Shown: positions 49,571 through 59,457, counted from the first letter of the stretch. The stretch is 64,000 nt of DNA from Nitrosomonas sp. Nm166 (GCF_900112825.1 NZ_FONE01000002.1:1-64000), one strand, 5' to 3'. The notes: generated by a model from the sequence alone, not told the origin. A program made the numbers and translations.

Positions 49571-49861
49571 TTACTTATACATGGATTTTTTAAACATATT
49601 ATCAAGTCTTGATTTTGTTTCTGATTCTGTTTTCTCTGAACGTCTGTTTGCTTCATCTGCGATACGAACTGCATCATTTGCCTTAGCATTAGCAGCGGCT
49701 GCCTCTGCTTTAGCCGCTGCTGCATCGGCTGCAACAGCATTAATTTTGTTTTGTAATTCTTCAAACTGACCTGTCGTTGCACAACCTGTTAATCCAATAC
49801 AAGTGCCTGCCACTACTACCAGTGTTAACATGCGAACTGGATGCTTGTTTTTTTCTTTCAT
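49571..49861 (-). CDS. Lpp/OprI-like alanine-zipper outer membrane lipoprotein
   Basis: The 96 residues have a signal peptide ending in LTGC (Cys27), then a heptad-patterned Ala-rich helix (NAVAADAAAAKAEAAAANAKA) and a basic tail ending in MYK. An alanine zipper with a C-terminal Lys is the layout of OprI and Braun's lipoprotein, in which that Lys is bonded to peptidoglycan diaminopimelate by L,D-transpeptidases. Two such transpeptidases flank the gene. The ribosome site GAGGAG is clear. The role is inferred from layout and context. Confidence 0.85.
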   Translation of the reverse strand: MKEKNKHPVRMLTLVVVAGTCIGLTGCATTGQFEELQNKINAVAADAAAAKAEAAAANAKANDAVRIADEANRRSEKTESETKSRLDNMFKKSMYK

Positions 49862-50132
49862 TCCGATCTCCTCACTGTTTATTCTATTTAATGCGCATAA
49901 ACATCCGCCACTTCTTTTTGTTAGCCACTGATAGTTAATATCAGCAACCTCTTAAAATCTTATCCGATTTTTTTTGTAAAATAAATGGATTAATATGATA
50001 AATTTAAGCGACCCCAATGTTGGGAAATAAATCATAAGATATGTCGATGATATACAACATATTTATTTTCATAATTCCATTTGTATATTTAGCAACACAT
50101 CTATATTAGGACAGACTATCGATTTTTAACTA

Positions 50133-50699
50133 CTACCGAATATTAACCAGGATACCAGGTCTTATCCACTTACCGAGCTGGTCGATTTGTTCATTAGTCA
50201 AGGCAATGCAACCATTGGTCCAATTGTATTCTTGATGAATTTTTTGATCTCCTCTACCAATTCCGTGTATGCCAATATGACCCCCCAGCGGTGTATCCTG
50301 AGGAGGTGTCTTTCCCATAATTTTTGCTTCCAATATCGATAGCCAGGTTTCTTCAGAAATCCTGTTTTCATCCAGTGCGCGTTTTGCTGTATCAAGATTT
50401 GGATAGTCCAAGCCAAAAAACCGATAATAACGGCTTTTTTCATTGATCCAGCTAATCCTGAATCTACCCAAGGGGGTTTTGTCGTCTTTTGTCATTTTGG
50501 ACCAGGTAGTACCATAGCGTCCAATAGCTACATTCTTAAAAATCACCTGGATAGTATCGCCTTGCATCACTGCTAAAGTATGCGCGGTCGTATCTATATC
50601 AATCCATATGCCATTGTCGGCTAGAACAATACGAGGCATCATTACCAGACTAAACAATCCAATCAATAAATAATAAATAAAAGAATTTTGCTGAATCAC
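50133..50699 (-). CDS. Second L,D-transpeptidase (YkuD family)
   Basis: The 188-residue protein has an N-terminal hydrophobic segment/signal (about 1-27) and a YkuD domain with the active-site blocks GIHGIGRG (His145-Gly146) and NWTNGCIALT with Cys164. It lacks the LysM-like part of the neighbour at 48504-49478. It resembles the small periplasmic enzymes with L,D-carboxypeptidase or 3-3 crosslinking activity. It is about 270 bases upstream of the Lpp-like gene on the same strand, but the gap and lack of overlap suggest separate transcription. Confidence 0.88.
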   Translation of the reverse strand: MIQQNSFIYYLLIGLFSLVMMPRIVLADNGIWIDIDTTAHTLAVMQGDTIQVIFKNVAIGRYGTTWSKMTKDDKTPLGRFRISWINEKSRYYRFFGLDYPNLDTAKRALDENRISEETWLSILEAKIMGKTPPQDTPLGGHIGIHGIGRGDQKIHQEYNWTNGCIALTNEQIDQLGKWIRPGILVNIR

Positions 50700-51218
50700 T
50701 TTTTGGACTAAAGATTACAAATTAAGACAATTAATTATGTCATAATTATTGAGTGCTGAAAGTTCATTTAAATTTTATGCTTTACTATTTGCATATGGCA
50801 CAAGTTGATTGTTGAAAATTATGCACTATGCAATTTAGGTAAGAAAATTTATCGATATCAAGTAGAAAGAATATTGTTATTGTTTTGAAGGATCATACGA
50901 TTGCACAGGCTGATGCTCTACAGCAATCGAATCTGACTGAAGCAGATGTATATTACTAATAGCTTTCTTATTAAGAAGTTATCGGCATGCTTCAACTTAT
51001 GATCTGCGACCGATCCTATGAAGAATATTTTGCTGAGGGATATAATAACTGTGGTGATAAAGGTTTTGAGCTTTCATACAGGTCATACAGATGCTGAACT
51101 AGGTTAGTATAAGCAGCTTAAAAAGCAGTGGTAACATGCTGATCAATTGATATCCGAAATAGCTCCTTTGTCCTTTGGATCGTATAATCTAAAAGAATGA
51201 ATAAACACTTTAGTATTT
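50700..51218. other. Non-coding stretch of about 500 bases
   Basis: No credible frame with ribosome site, no clear hairpin terminator and no protein remnant was seen on either strand. Confidence 0.4.
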
Positions 51219-51713
51219 TTATATTCGAACTGCTTTCCAATAGCTAGATTTCCAATAAACATTTTCTAATCGGGATATGGTAACTCCTTTCTTTTGAGAT
51301 ACATGTAGAAATTTATTTTGTTCTAAGTAAATTCCTACATGGTTTGAAGCTACACCGACCTTGAAGAATATCAGATCACCTGCCTTCAAATCATCTTTTT
51401 TAATTTCTTTTCCAATTCTTGCTTGCATCCAGGTTGTTCTGGGTAAATGCAATCCAAATTTTGATCTGAACGTTAGATGTACAAATCCTGAACAATCAAT
51501 TCCCTTTTGACTAAGTCCACCTTGTTGATAACGCACACCTTGCCAATCATTAAATTGAGAGTAGAGCGCTTTTCTGACGTGATTAGAATCGGTTAGTTTA
51601 TTAGCATCAGGATTTGATGTAAGCCTTACCGAATTTCTTTCCTGCAGAGATCCACAACTTACTAAAAAGCTGATACTAATCAATATAATAAATTGCGAAA
51701 AATTTCTTTTCAT
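51219..51713 (-). CDS. NlpC/P60 cell-wall peptidase lipoprotein
   Basis: A signal peptide ends in LVSC (Cys20). The NlpC/P60 domain shows the catalytic Cys74 in GIDCSGFV, His125 in NHVGIYL, and a third polar residue His137 in FLHVSQ. At 164 residues it has the size of E. coli MepS (Spr) and NlpC, which cut peptide crosslinks in peptidoglycan during growth. It adds a hydrolase to the neighbouring L,D-transpeptidases. It lies 58 bases downstream of cheB on the same strand but is unlikely to be part of the chemotaxis operon functionally. Confidence 0.92.
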   Translation of the reverse strand: MKRNFSQFIILISISFLVSCGSLQERNSVRLTSNPDANKLTDSNHVRKALYSQFNDWQGVRYQQGGLSQKGIDCSGFVHLTFRSKFGLHLPRTTWMQARIGKEIKKDDLKAGDLIFFKVGVASNHVGIYLEQNKFLHVSQKKGVTISRLENVYWKSSYWKAVRI

Positions 51714-51771
51714 TGATGATGTATTTTTGCTTTAATCAAAATCAAGAAGCGAAAGTTTGTGTTTGTGTAAA

Positions 51772-52851
51772 TTAGATACGATTACTACGTGCTCCCATAC
51801 TTGATGCCTTTGATAAAACACATCTAGCCATATCTCTCAGTGTGACAACCTCGTCTACGCCACCTGCTGAGATTGCTTCTTTAGGCATTCCAAAAACAAT
51901 ACAGCTTGCCTCATCCTGAGCAAAATTATAAGCCCCTGCCTTGTGCATTTCCAACATACCTGCAGCACCATCTTTGCCCATACCTGTCAGGATTACACCA
52001 ATTGCATTCTTGCCAGCATAATTGGCCGCTGAGCGAAATAATACATCAACCGATGGTCGATGTCGACTGACCGGATCGCCTTGATTTAATTCAGTCATAT
52101 AGTTAGCGCCGCTGCGTTTAAGTAATAAATGCGAGTGCCCCGGCGCAATAAATGCATGTCCTGGTAGTACTCTTTCACCACCTTGGGCTTCTACAACAGA
52201 TATTTTGCAAAGGCTATCCAGACGATTGGCAAATGACTTGGTAAATGTTTCCGGCATATGTTGTGTGACAAGAATTCCTGGTGCATCGGGCGGCATATGC
52301 ATGAGAAATTCTTTTATAGCTTCTGTGCCGCCGGTAGAGGCACCGATAATAATTAATTTTTCTGTTGAAGCAACACGATTGGAAATTGCTGGCAAAATTG
52401 CATCAGCAGTTGCGCTCTTGGTAGCGAGCACCGGCATATAGCGCCTAAGTCTTGCTGATTTTGCGGTGCGAATTTTATTCGCAATTTCATTGCCATATTC
52501 TTTTAAACCTGACGCGATATCAATCTTTGGCTTAGCCACAAAATCAACTGCGCCCAATTCAAGAGCACGGAATGTGACATCAGAGCCTTTTTCAGTTAAA
52601 GTTGAAACCATGACTACTGGCATCGGCCTCAAGCGCATCAATTTTTCCAGAAAATCAAGTCCATCCATTTTTGGCATTTCAACGTCTAATGTCAGTACAT
52701 CAGGGTTCATCTCACGAATCATTTCCCGTGCCACAAGCGGATTAGCGGCAGTGCCGATGACTTCCATATCAGATTGGCTGTTAATAATCTCGGTTAATAA
52801 TTTACGAATCAAAGCTGAATCATCAATGACTAGAACTGTAATTTTTTTCAT
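51772..52851 (-). CDS. cheB: Chemotaxis protein-glutamate methylesterase CheB
   Basis: I prefer the ATG at 52851 ([11 protein letters not shown]); a GTG four codons earlier is possible. Receiver domain residues are Asp10, Asp11 and the phosphoacceptor Asp56. The esterase domain has Ser172 in GASTGGTEA, His198 in TQHMP and an LTGMGKDGA aspartate. It removes methyl groups from and deamidates chemoreceptors. Last of the operon, 33 bases after cheD. Confidence 0.96.
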   Translation of the reverse strand: MKKITVLVIDDSALIRKLLTEIINSQSDMEVIGTAANPLVAREMIREMNPDVLTLDVEMPKMDGLDFLEKLMRLRPMPVVMVSTLTEKGSDVTFRALELGAVDFVAKPKIDIASGLKEYGNEIANKIRTAKSARLRRYMPVLATKSATADAILPAISNRVASTEKLIIIGASTGGTEAIKEFLMHMPPDAPGILVTQHMPETFTKSFANRLDSLCKISVVEAQGGERVLPGHAFIAPGHSHLLLKRSGANYMTELNQGDPVSRHRPSVDVLFRSAANYAGKNAIGVILTGMGKDGAAGMLEMHKAGAYNFAQDEASCIVFGMPKEAISAGGVDEVVTLRDMARCVLSKASSMGARSNRI

Positions 52852-52884
52852 GGTAAAACCCACTAACTCAAGAAGTAGCCCGCT

Positions 52885-53496
52885 TTAAGAAAATAACTCT
52901 ACCTCGCCACCGCTATTCACTTTATCTAAACGTTGCCTATAATCTTTCTCACGCTGAGAGATTGTCGTGCCATGCAAATTACGCAATTTCTTCACTAGCA
53001 CTTTATTGTTTTTAGGAAAAAAATAGACTTTGCGTGGAAAAATATCGATCAGATCTTGTGCAACGACTCGTATTTTTTCTGTTTGTAAGAATTTCAGGAC
53101 AAAATCAGCATTGCGCTGACCAATATTCGCAATCGTCAGCCCATCCAGAACATTTCCACCACCAAACACTTTGGCTTCAAGGTTGCCTCGGCGAGCTCCC
53201 AGTTTTAATAGTTGATTGATCAATATCTCCATCGCATAAGTGCCGTAACGAGCTGAGGCATTCAATGGATTACTTACATCCCCTCCGCCATCCGGAAGCA
53301 TAAAATGATTCATACCCCCGATGCCACTATAACAATCACGAATACAAGCAGCTACACATGAACCGAGCACTGTTACCAGTAATATATCTTTATCTGTGAC
53401 ATAGTATTCGCCCGGTAATAACTTAACTGCTTGGCTATTGAAATTTTTATCAAAATATAGATTCGTTGCAACTTGCTCGTCAATGATCATAGCCAT
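52885..53496 (-). CDS. cheD: Chemoreceptor glutamine deamidase CheD
   Basis: The 203-residue product has LGSCVAACIRD with the catalytic Cys, the GGMNHFMLP block with the His, and ARYGTYAMEILINQLLKLGA with the family Thr region. CheD deamidates receptor glutamines and in other bacteria also interacts with CheC. No cheC is seen here. It starts 7 bases after cheR, the usual cheR-cheD-cheB order of beta- and gammaproteobacteria. Confidence 0.95.
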   Translation of the reverse strand: MAMIIDEQVATNLYFDKNFNSQAVKLLPGEYYVTDKDILLVTVLGSCVAACIRDCYSGIGGMNHFMLPDGGGDVSNPLNASARYGTYAMEILINQLLKLGARRGNLEAKVFGGGNVLDGLTIANIGQRNADFVLKFLQTEKIRVVAQDLIDIFPRKVYFFPKNNKVLVKKLRNLHGTTISQREKDYRQRLDKVNSGGEVELFS

Positions 53497-53503
53497 ACAA
53501 TTA

Positions 53504-54370
53504 TTACCCCGGTCTATTCGTTAGCTCATAAACAGTTTTTTCCCGTAGCTTAAATAAATCAACCGCATGCTGGAAACTCTCAGAATGGCCGGCAAACAAT
53601 AACCCATCCGGGGCCAATAACGGTACAAATTTCTTCAGAATTTTGTATTGTGTTGGCTTGTCAAAATAAATCATCACGTTACGACAAAATATTGCATCGA
53701 ATGGACCGCGGATGGGCCAACTCTCATCTAGTAGATTTAATTGACGAAACGTAATCATATTACGTAATTCCGGTCGTACTTTTGCCGATCCGGCATAATG
53801 TCCTTTGCCTTTCAGGAAAAATTTCTTAAGTTTCTCTTTAGGTATTTTTTCTAACTTATCCAATGAATAAATACCTAGTTGTGCTTTTGCAAGTACGTTG
53901 GTGTCGAGATCTGTCGCTAAAATATGTACAGGGGGTGTAAATGTTTTAAATGCCTGTACCATTGCCATAGCCATTGAATAAGGCTCTTCTCCGGTAGATG
54001 ATGCACTACACCAAAGCTGGATTTTGTTCTGATTTTTACGTTGCTCTACGTGTTTCTCTAGAATAGGAAAATGATGTTGTTCGCGAAAGAAAGCTGTTAG
54101 ATTTGTCGTTAAGGCATTAGTAAATGCCTCCCATTCTTCAGGATTTCCACGCTCCAGGAAATCCAAATACTCATGGAAGCTATTCAGACTATTGACACGC
54201 ACACGCCGGGCAAGTCTGCTATACACCATGTTCTGCTTGCCCGAAGAAAGGGAAATGCCAGCATGCTTGTATATTAATTTTTTAATGCGTTCAAAATCAG
54301 CCTGAGTAAAGGCATATTCACGCGTTTTATTATCAGCAATTTCTTCGAAACCACTTGAAATTATCTTCAT
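53504..54370 (-). CDS. cheR: Chemoreceptor methyltransferase CheR
   Basis: The 288 residues hold the N-terminal helical domain (FERIKKLIYKHAGISLSSGKQNMVYSRLARR) and the SAM-dependent methyltransferase core with WCSASSTGEEPYS and FDAIFCRNVMIYF. It methylates glutamates of chemoreceptors. It lies 283 bases after cheA and is followed tightly by cheD and cheB. Confidence 0.96.
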   Translation of the reverse strand: MKIISSGFEEIADNKTREYAFTQADFERIKKLIYKHAGISLSSGKQNMVYSRLARRVRVNSLNSFHEYLDFLERGNPEEWEAFTNALTTNLTAFFREQHHFPILEKHVEQRKNQNKIQLWCSASSTGEEPYSMAMAMVQAFKTFTPPVHILATDLDTNVLAKAQLGIYSLDKLEKIPKEKLKKFFLKGKGHYAGSAKVRPELRNMITFRQLNLLDESWPIRGPFDAIFCRNVMIYFDKPTQYKILKKFVPLLAPDGLLFAGHSESFQHAVDLFKLREKTVYELTNRPG

Positions 54371-54653
54371 GTTAAACCCATTCGAACCAAATAATTATTC
54401 TTTGTAACATTTCTCCGGGCTGTTTATTAACTATATCAGGTACTTATGAAAAATACATGAGTGGCAATGATCTAACTAAAACCGGTGAGCTTCAATAATT
54501 ACTGATGATATGAAGTGAAATCTTTAGAGGGTCGTTTTGTTTATAAAAGTTAAATACTTATTTAATATTAATTGTATAGTTCAGAAATTAAATCTGTTTT
54601 CACTCTCGTAACGCAAGTACTGCATATCATGCCCATCACATTTAATATGAAAT

Positions 54654-56780
54654 TTATAATGCTTCTTGCTGCGATGACATTACTAGGGCCGCGGTATCAA
54701 GAATAAGCGCCACCTTACCATCTCCCATGATTGTGGCACCTGAGACACCTTGCACTCTCCGATAGTTACTTTCAAGGCTCTTAATGACAACCTGATGCTG
54801 CCCGATTAAATCATCCACAAACAGTGCCGCTTTATGACCTTCAGCTTCCAAAATAACAAGAATGCCTTCATGCACTGCAGTTACTTTGGGCCGTAATCTG
54901 AAGATTTCGTGTAAGGCAATTACCGGCAAATATTCACCACGCACTTGCACTACTCGTCCCTGGCCACTAATTGTTTTTATATCAGTAGCTACCGGTTGCA
55001 GCGACTCGGTAATATAATTGAGCGGCACGATAAACATCTGATCTCCGACTGCTACCGACAATCCATCGAGAATAGCTAGTGTCAATGGCAGACGAATGGA
55101 TATGCGTGTGCCCACTCCAAATGCCGATTCGATGTCAATGCGTCCGCCCATGCTTTGTATATTACGTTTTACAACATCCATACCCACACCTCGTCCAGAA
55201 ACATCGGTGACGGTTTCGGCTGTAGAAAAACCTGCTTCGAATATTAATAGCCAGACTTCCTGATCGGTCATCCCGTCATGTACTGGTAAATCACGTTCCC
55301 GCGCTTTTGCAAGAATTTTTCTCCGGTTTAATCCGGCCCCATCATCGCTGACTTCAATGACGATGCTGCCTCCCTGGTGGAAGGCGCGCAGCGTAATCGT
55401 GCCATGTGCTGGTTTACCAGCAGAAATTCGTTTTTCAGGTACTTCTATACCGTGATCCAAGCTGTTCCTAACCAAGTGCGTCAACGGATCGGCGATCTTT
55501 TCAATTAAACCTTTGTCGAGTTCCGTGTTTTCACCGACAGTCTTCAGTTCAACACGCTTATTCAGTTTTACTGCCAAATCACGCACAACACGTGGATATC
55601 GACTAAATATAAAACTAATCGGCATCATTCGAATTGACATGACAGATTCTTGCAAATCACGAGTATTTCTCTCCAATTGATTCATGCCGCTATGAAGTTT
55701 TTCAAAAACTACCGGATCAAATTGGGAAGCAGTCTGAGCAAGCATCGCTTGTGTAATTACTAATTCGCCAACTAAATTAATCATTTGGTCTACTTTCTCA
55801 ATGCTTACTCGTATTGATGAGGTTTCATTGACGGAAGCTACTGCAGTAGTTTTATTTGAAGATTTATGAAACCCATGCGCTTCGTTGATATGATTTTTTT
55901 GCTGTGGCGAGTTCAAATTGGATTCCAGATCATCGATATCTCTTGGCGCAGCCGGTGCCCCTGGGAAAAAGCCATATCCTGGTGCAGGCGGCATCTTGGC
56001 CATTGAAAGCTCATCTTCAATGGCTAGCGGTTCAGCAATAACACTCCTAGTATCTACTTCGATTTTCAGGTTTGCCGGATCAACGACGAACGCTAGCGCT
56101 TCCCAAACATCTTCTTCGCTATTACTTGTAGTAAGTTTTAATTGACGCACATTTTCAATAGCTGATGCAATGTTTTCCAGAGTACCCAACTCCCTTAAAT
56201 TGGTATATAAATCTTCCAACACGGCATTACTTAAACCTCTATTGGAAAATTCGATACAGTATGTAATTCTCGGTAAATCATCTATTGATGGGATTTTGAC
56301 TGGAGTAATTTTAGCTTCTTCTTCTGACACTGTTTCAGTGTTAATATCGGAATCTATTGTCTCTTTGACCGGCACGGGTGCTAATGCCTGTGTTTCATCA
56401 CTCAGCCTTTGCAGTTCCTCACAAACTGCTGTGGCAACAACAGGATCAGCCTGACCTTCTCCACGGTGTGCTGCCAATTGTTCTTTAATGACATCGCCAG
56501 CCTTCAAAAAGGCATCCACCATCTCACTGCGTACCTCGAGTTCTCCTTTGCGTAATTTATCCAGCAGTGTTTCCAACATATGCGTCATCTCCGTCATATC
56601 TGTAAAACCAAATGTACCAGCTCCACCCTTAATAGAATGCGCAGCACGAAATATAGCGTTTAAATCTTCCAAATCCGGTGAACTTACATCAAGCCTTAGC
56701 AGACATGTTTCCATATCCGCAAGTAATTCTGAAGACTCCTCAAAGAATATTTCATAGAACTGTTCGAGATCTGTACTCAT
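54654..56780 (-). CDS. cheA: Chemotaxis histidine kinase CheA
   Basis: The 708-residue kinase has the Hpt domain with the phosphoacceptor His48 in AAHSIKGGAGTFG, a middle P2-like region, a dimerisation helix region (near 330-380), the HATPase with NSLDHGIE, GADLN-type SDDGAGLN and GRGVGMDVV, and a C-terminal CheW-like P5 domain. It phosphorylates CheY and CheB. Neither cheW nor a chemoreceptor gene lies in this operon or anywhere else in the window, so the adaptor and receptors are encoded elsewhere. Confidence 0.96.
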   Translation of the reverse strand: MSTDLEQFYEIFFEESSELLADMETCLLRLDVSSPDLEDLNAIFRAAHSIKGGAGTFGFTDMTEMTHMLETLLDKLRKGELEVRSEMVDAFLKAGDVIKEQLAAHRGEGQADPVVATAVCEELQRLSDETQALAPVPVKETIDSDINTETVSEEEAKITPVKIPSIDDLPRITYCIEFSNRGLSNAVLEDLYTNLRELGTLENIASAIENVRQLKLTTSNSEEDVWEALAFVVDPANLKIEVDTRSVIAEPLAIEDELSMAKMPPAPGYGFFPGAPAAPRDIDDLESNLNSPQQKNHINEAHGFHKSSNKTTAVASVNETSSIRVSIEKVDQMINLVGELVITQAMLAQTASQFDPVVFEKLHSGMNQLERNTRDLQESVMSIRMMPISFIFSRYPRVVRDLAVKLNKRVELKTVGENTELDKGLIEKIADPLTHLVRNSLDHGIEVPEKRISAGKPAHGTITLRAFHQGGSIVIEVSDDGAGLNRRKILAKARERDLPVHDGMTDQEVWLLIFEAGFSTAETVTDVSGRGVGMDVVKRNIQSMGGRIDIESAFGVGTRISIRLPLTLAILDGLSVAVGDQMFIVPLNYITESLQPVATDIKTISGQGRVVQVRGEYLPVIALHEIFRLRPKVTAVHEGILVILEAEGHKAALFVDDLIGQHQVVIKSLESNYRRVQGVSGATIMGDGKVALILDTAALVMSSQQEAL

Positions 56781-56894
56781 AGGTGTAACCCTGTTTCAAG
56801 TTGAGTTATTAGCCTAGCACCTTAGCTAAGCAAATAAATTAAAAAACAGAGGAATAAAAATTACTTAATATTTGTGATTTGCTAATATTGGCTT

Positions 56895-57260
56895 TTAGCC
56901 GATAACCTTACCGATGACTTCCAGTAACCGCTTAGGATCAAATGGCTTAACCAGCCAGCCTGTTGCGCCAGCTGCCCTGCCTTTTGCTTTTATTTCATCA
57001 CTTGATTCGGTCGTTAGCATCAAGATTGGAACCGTCTTGTAATGAGTCAATTTGCGCAGTAACTCAAGAAGCTTCAATCCATCTATACGTGGCATATTGA
57101 TATCGGTCAATACCAGATTGACTTTATGGATATTCGCTTTATCGAGCGCATCCTGGCCGTCAACTGCTTCAATGACTTCATAACCGGCACCTTTAAGCGT
57201 AAAAGTTACCATTTGCCGGATTGATGCAGAATCATCGACTGCGAGTATCGTCTTAGCCAT
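56895..57260 (-). CDS. cheY: Chemotaxis response regulator CheY
   Basis: A stand-alone receiver domain of 121 residues: acidic pair Asp9-Asp10, phosphoacceptor Asp53 in LTDINMP, Thr83/Thr84 and Lys105 in KPFD. It is phosphorylated by CheA and binds the flagellar motor switch. The gene lies between the cheZ-like gene and cheA. A good ribosome site (AGGAG) is upstream. Confidence 0.96.
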   Translation of the reverse strand: MAKTILAVDDSASIRQMVTFTLKGAGYEVIEAVDGQDALDKANIHKVNLVLTDINMPRIDGLKLLELLRKLTHYKTVPILMLTTESSDEIKAKGRAAGATGWLVKPFDPKRLLEVIGKVIG

Positions 57261-57318
57261 TTTTTACTCCTCTTCTAATAGTTAATTTGCTGATAAGTAT
57301 GTGCGCCAACAACTTTGA

Positions 57319-57903
57319 TTAAAAAAGCTCAATGTCACCCATTTGCATACCTTGCTGTACGACCGGTTTTCTTATATTTTTAGTGCTTGCCATATTAACT
57401 GCCTTTGAGATTCCTTCATGTACGGCATGCAAGGATTTTTCCCCAGTTTTCTCCTTCCAGGTGCTTTGCCGATCAATTCTTTGCAATTCAATATTTAACA
57501 TTTCAACTTGACGTGTAGTATGTGCGAGCAATTGTGTTACGAGATCACCAAACTGTAGTGAAGTAACTGCCATTTCTAATTCTTGCTCAATTTTGTCGGC
57601 GATAATCATCTGTTTTTCCAATAGCTCAAGGATAGGCTTGCTTTCCTCAGGAACGGCCATTTTCTCGATGGTCAGAACCATGTCATGATGTGATTTGGTT
57701 AACTTGCTGATATATTTGAAATTAATAACCAAGTTATTGACTGCATCACTGACTAACCGGTCAATCTGACTTAATTCACTCTTAATATTGAGAAAGTATT
57801 CATCAGCCTCAGCATTGCACAACATCCCATCCTGATCTAGCGGCATTAATTTATCCATAGTCTGATTATCAATTTTGTCACTTACTGATTGTATTTCTGA
57901 CAT
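57319..57903 (-). CDS. CheZ-like chemotaxis protein, possible CheY phosphatase
   Basis: Translation should start at 57903, where AGAGGG precedes the ATG; the frame is open 13 codons farther without a ribosome site. The 194-residue product is nearly all alpha-helical. It contains LQFGDLVTQLL, in which Asp120 and Gln124 have the D-x3-Q spacing of the catalytic pair of CheZ (FQDLTGQ in E. coli). It ends with QMGDIELF, an acidic/hydrophobic tail that could bind CheY, as the CheZ tail does. Overall similarity to E. coli CheZ is otherwise low. First gene of the operon, immediately before cheY. Confidence 0.6.
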   Translation of the reverse strand: MSEIQSVSDKIDNQTMDKLMPLDQDGMLCNAEADEYFLNIKSELSQIDRLVSDAVNNLVINFKYISKLTKSHHDMVLTIEKMAVPEESKPILELLEKQMIIADKIEQELEMAVTSLQFGDLVTQLLAHTTRQVEMLNIELQRIDRQSTWKEKTGEKSLHAVHEGISKAVNMASTKNIRKPVVQQGMQMGDIELF

Positions 57904-58404
57904 AATTTTCCCTCTTTGCCAGTCTAAAACTGTTAAATGCAAATGCCTGGCCTATACTCTGCCGTTTATGGCACTCTGATCATTAACCCCTATAGACTAA
58001 AAGCAAGTGAAATTGATGTTGAAGATACTTATCATGCTTTCTAATGAAAGCTTTTTTGCTCGGTATTTAACGACATAACCTAAAATAACTTTAATTCTAT
58101 GACTTTCAAATACTTACAGGGGCAGAGTAATAACCGTGAAATTCTTAGGTGGATTCGCATCTTTTTAAACAACACTCAAGTACTTAGCTTCACCTTGGAG
58201 GCTAACTGAACCAATTTCTACTCAACCTAACTGTCTTAAAGCAATAGAAAGGTGTGCAGCCTATAAAGGTAAAGGAAGCATATGACCATCAAAATTCGGG
58301 TAGAATTAAAAGCTAGCCATAAGTGGTCGAGCCTGCGCCGAACGCTTGAGAAACTGGCAGGTTAAATCAAGTTTTATCAAGATCTTAAGGAGAGAGATTT
58401 TATA
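57904..58404. other. Intergenic region upstream of the che operon
   Basis: About 500 bases without a defended gene. A plus-strand ATG near 58281 opens only a 27-codon frame. No convincing flagellar sigma-28 promoter (TAAA-N15-GCCGATAA) was found in front of the operon. Confidence 0.4.
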
Positions 58405-58590
58405 ATGAATTCCAAGTATATTATATTCATACTAGGCTTTAGTGCCGCTTTGATCAGTTGTGGCGGGGCTCCCGAACCAAATTCGATAAATTGTTCACCT
58501 TCTGGAATGGAGAAGGTGCTTCCGACTTTCAGCAGCGAAGCTGAACGGCAAGCATTCATTGATAAATGCAAATCTGGGGAAGAGAAATAG
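58405..58590 (+). CDS. Small lipoprotein (61 aa)
   Basis: AAGGAGAGAG precedes the ATG. The hydrophobic leader ends in LISC (Cys19), giving a lipidated product with a mature part of about 43 residues, including two further cysteines (NCSP and DKCKSG) that could form a disulfide and a helix-like SSEAERQAFIDKC. No known family. It resembles in layout the other small lipoproteins of this window. A perfect hairpin without a T run lies 180 bases downstream. Confidence 0.65.
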   Translation: MNSKYIIFILGFSAALISCGGAPEPNSINCSPSGMEKVLPTFSSEAERQAFIDKCKSGEEK

Positions 58591-59457
58591 AAAGTTAATT
58601 AATTTAAATGCAAGTCTAGTCCCATCTAAGGTATTAGAGCTATTATCATGAATAAGGAACATTTTGGTACTTCATTATCCAAAACCGGATGAGTGATAGG
58701 AAGCTTAAAACAAGCCGGAGAGTTAAACGTAATTGCTGTCAAAGACTATTACGATAAGTTTTTTAGACGATGCCACTCTAATGTCGAGTGGCATCAGGAT
58801 AAACTCAGAAATCTGTCGCACTCGGCTGGGATATCTTAGGATCAGTATGCTAACTAATCTCACTCTTAAAATCATCCAGAGTTAACATAGCAGCTATCAC
58901 ATCGCTTGCTGGAGCGTAGTTTGACCAGTAATTTTCTTTCTGTACAGTCCGAGTTAGTGGCAGCGAATCAGGATCGGAGTTAAAAAGTTGCTTTTGCGAG
59001 TAGGCAACAGGAAATTAAAAACTGCAGAGCCTTTTAACTCGATTTGTTTTCCATTATTAATTGAACCTTGGCAGATTATTCTTCACTGTGCCAAGACCAT
59101 AGCAGAAGTGTTCAGTAACAACCTCCGTAATGGAGAATATAAGAAACGCGAACTATAGGTATACAATCGATTTGTTAATTGCTATTCTTAAATTATGGAT
59201 GACTGAGCATCAGCTCGAATGATTCCAAATCTGAATAGCAGCATTTTTAGGATCTCTAACAAGTAAAAAGTAAGGCAAAGCGTAAACTTAGAAGATTTAA
59301 CTGACTGAGATAGAGCGAAAGGCATAAGATAATTATTATGCAAGGAAACATATCCTTATATATCTTTATCAGTTATAACTAACTAGTGAGATGAGAAATA
59401 AAATTTTACTCATCTTATTTAGTAGTAGTGTTAATACACAATTTTAAGGAGATTATC
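58591..59457. other. Sparse region with one strong hairpin
   Basis: About 870 bases without a credible gene; a frame from 58648 is interrupted by a stop after 14 codons and could be the remnant of a small gene. The hairpin at 58769-58795 is described separately. Confidence 0.4.
58769..58795. repeat. 10-bp perfect hairpin without T run
   Basis: GATGCCACTC (58769-58778) pairs with GAGTGGCATC (58786-58795) around a 7-base loop. On neither strand does a T run follow the stem, so it is not a classical terminator; it could be an operator, an end of a small RNA, or a mobile-element remnant. Confidence 0.5.

Noticed and set aside
50760-51200. Possible tRNA or small RNA in the gap between the L,D-transpeptidase and NlpC genes
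   Set aside because: No cloverleaf-compatible sequence and no hairpin with T run could be found by eye.
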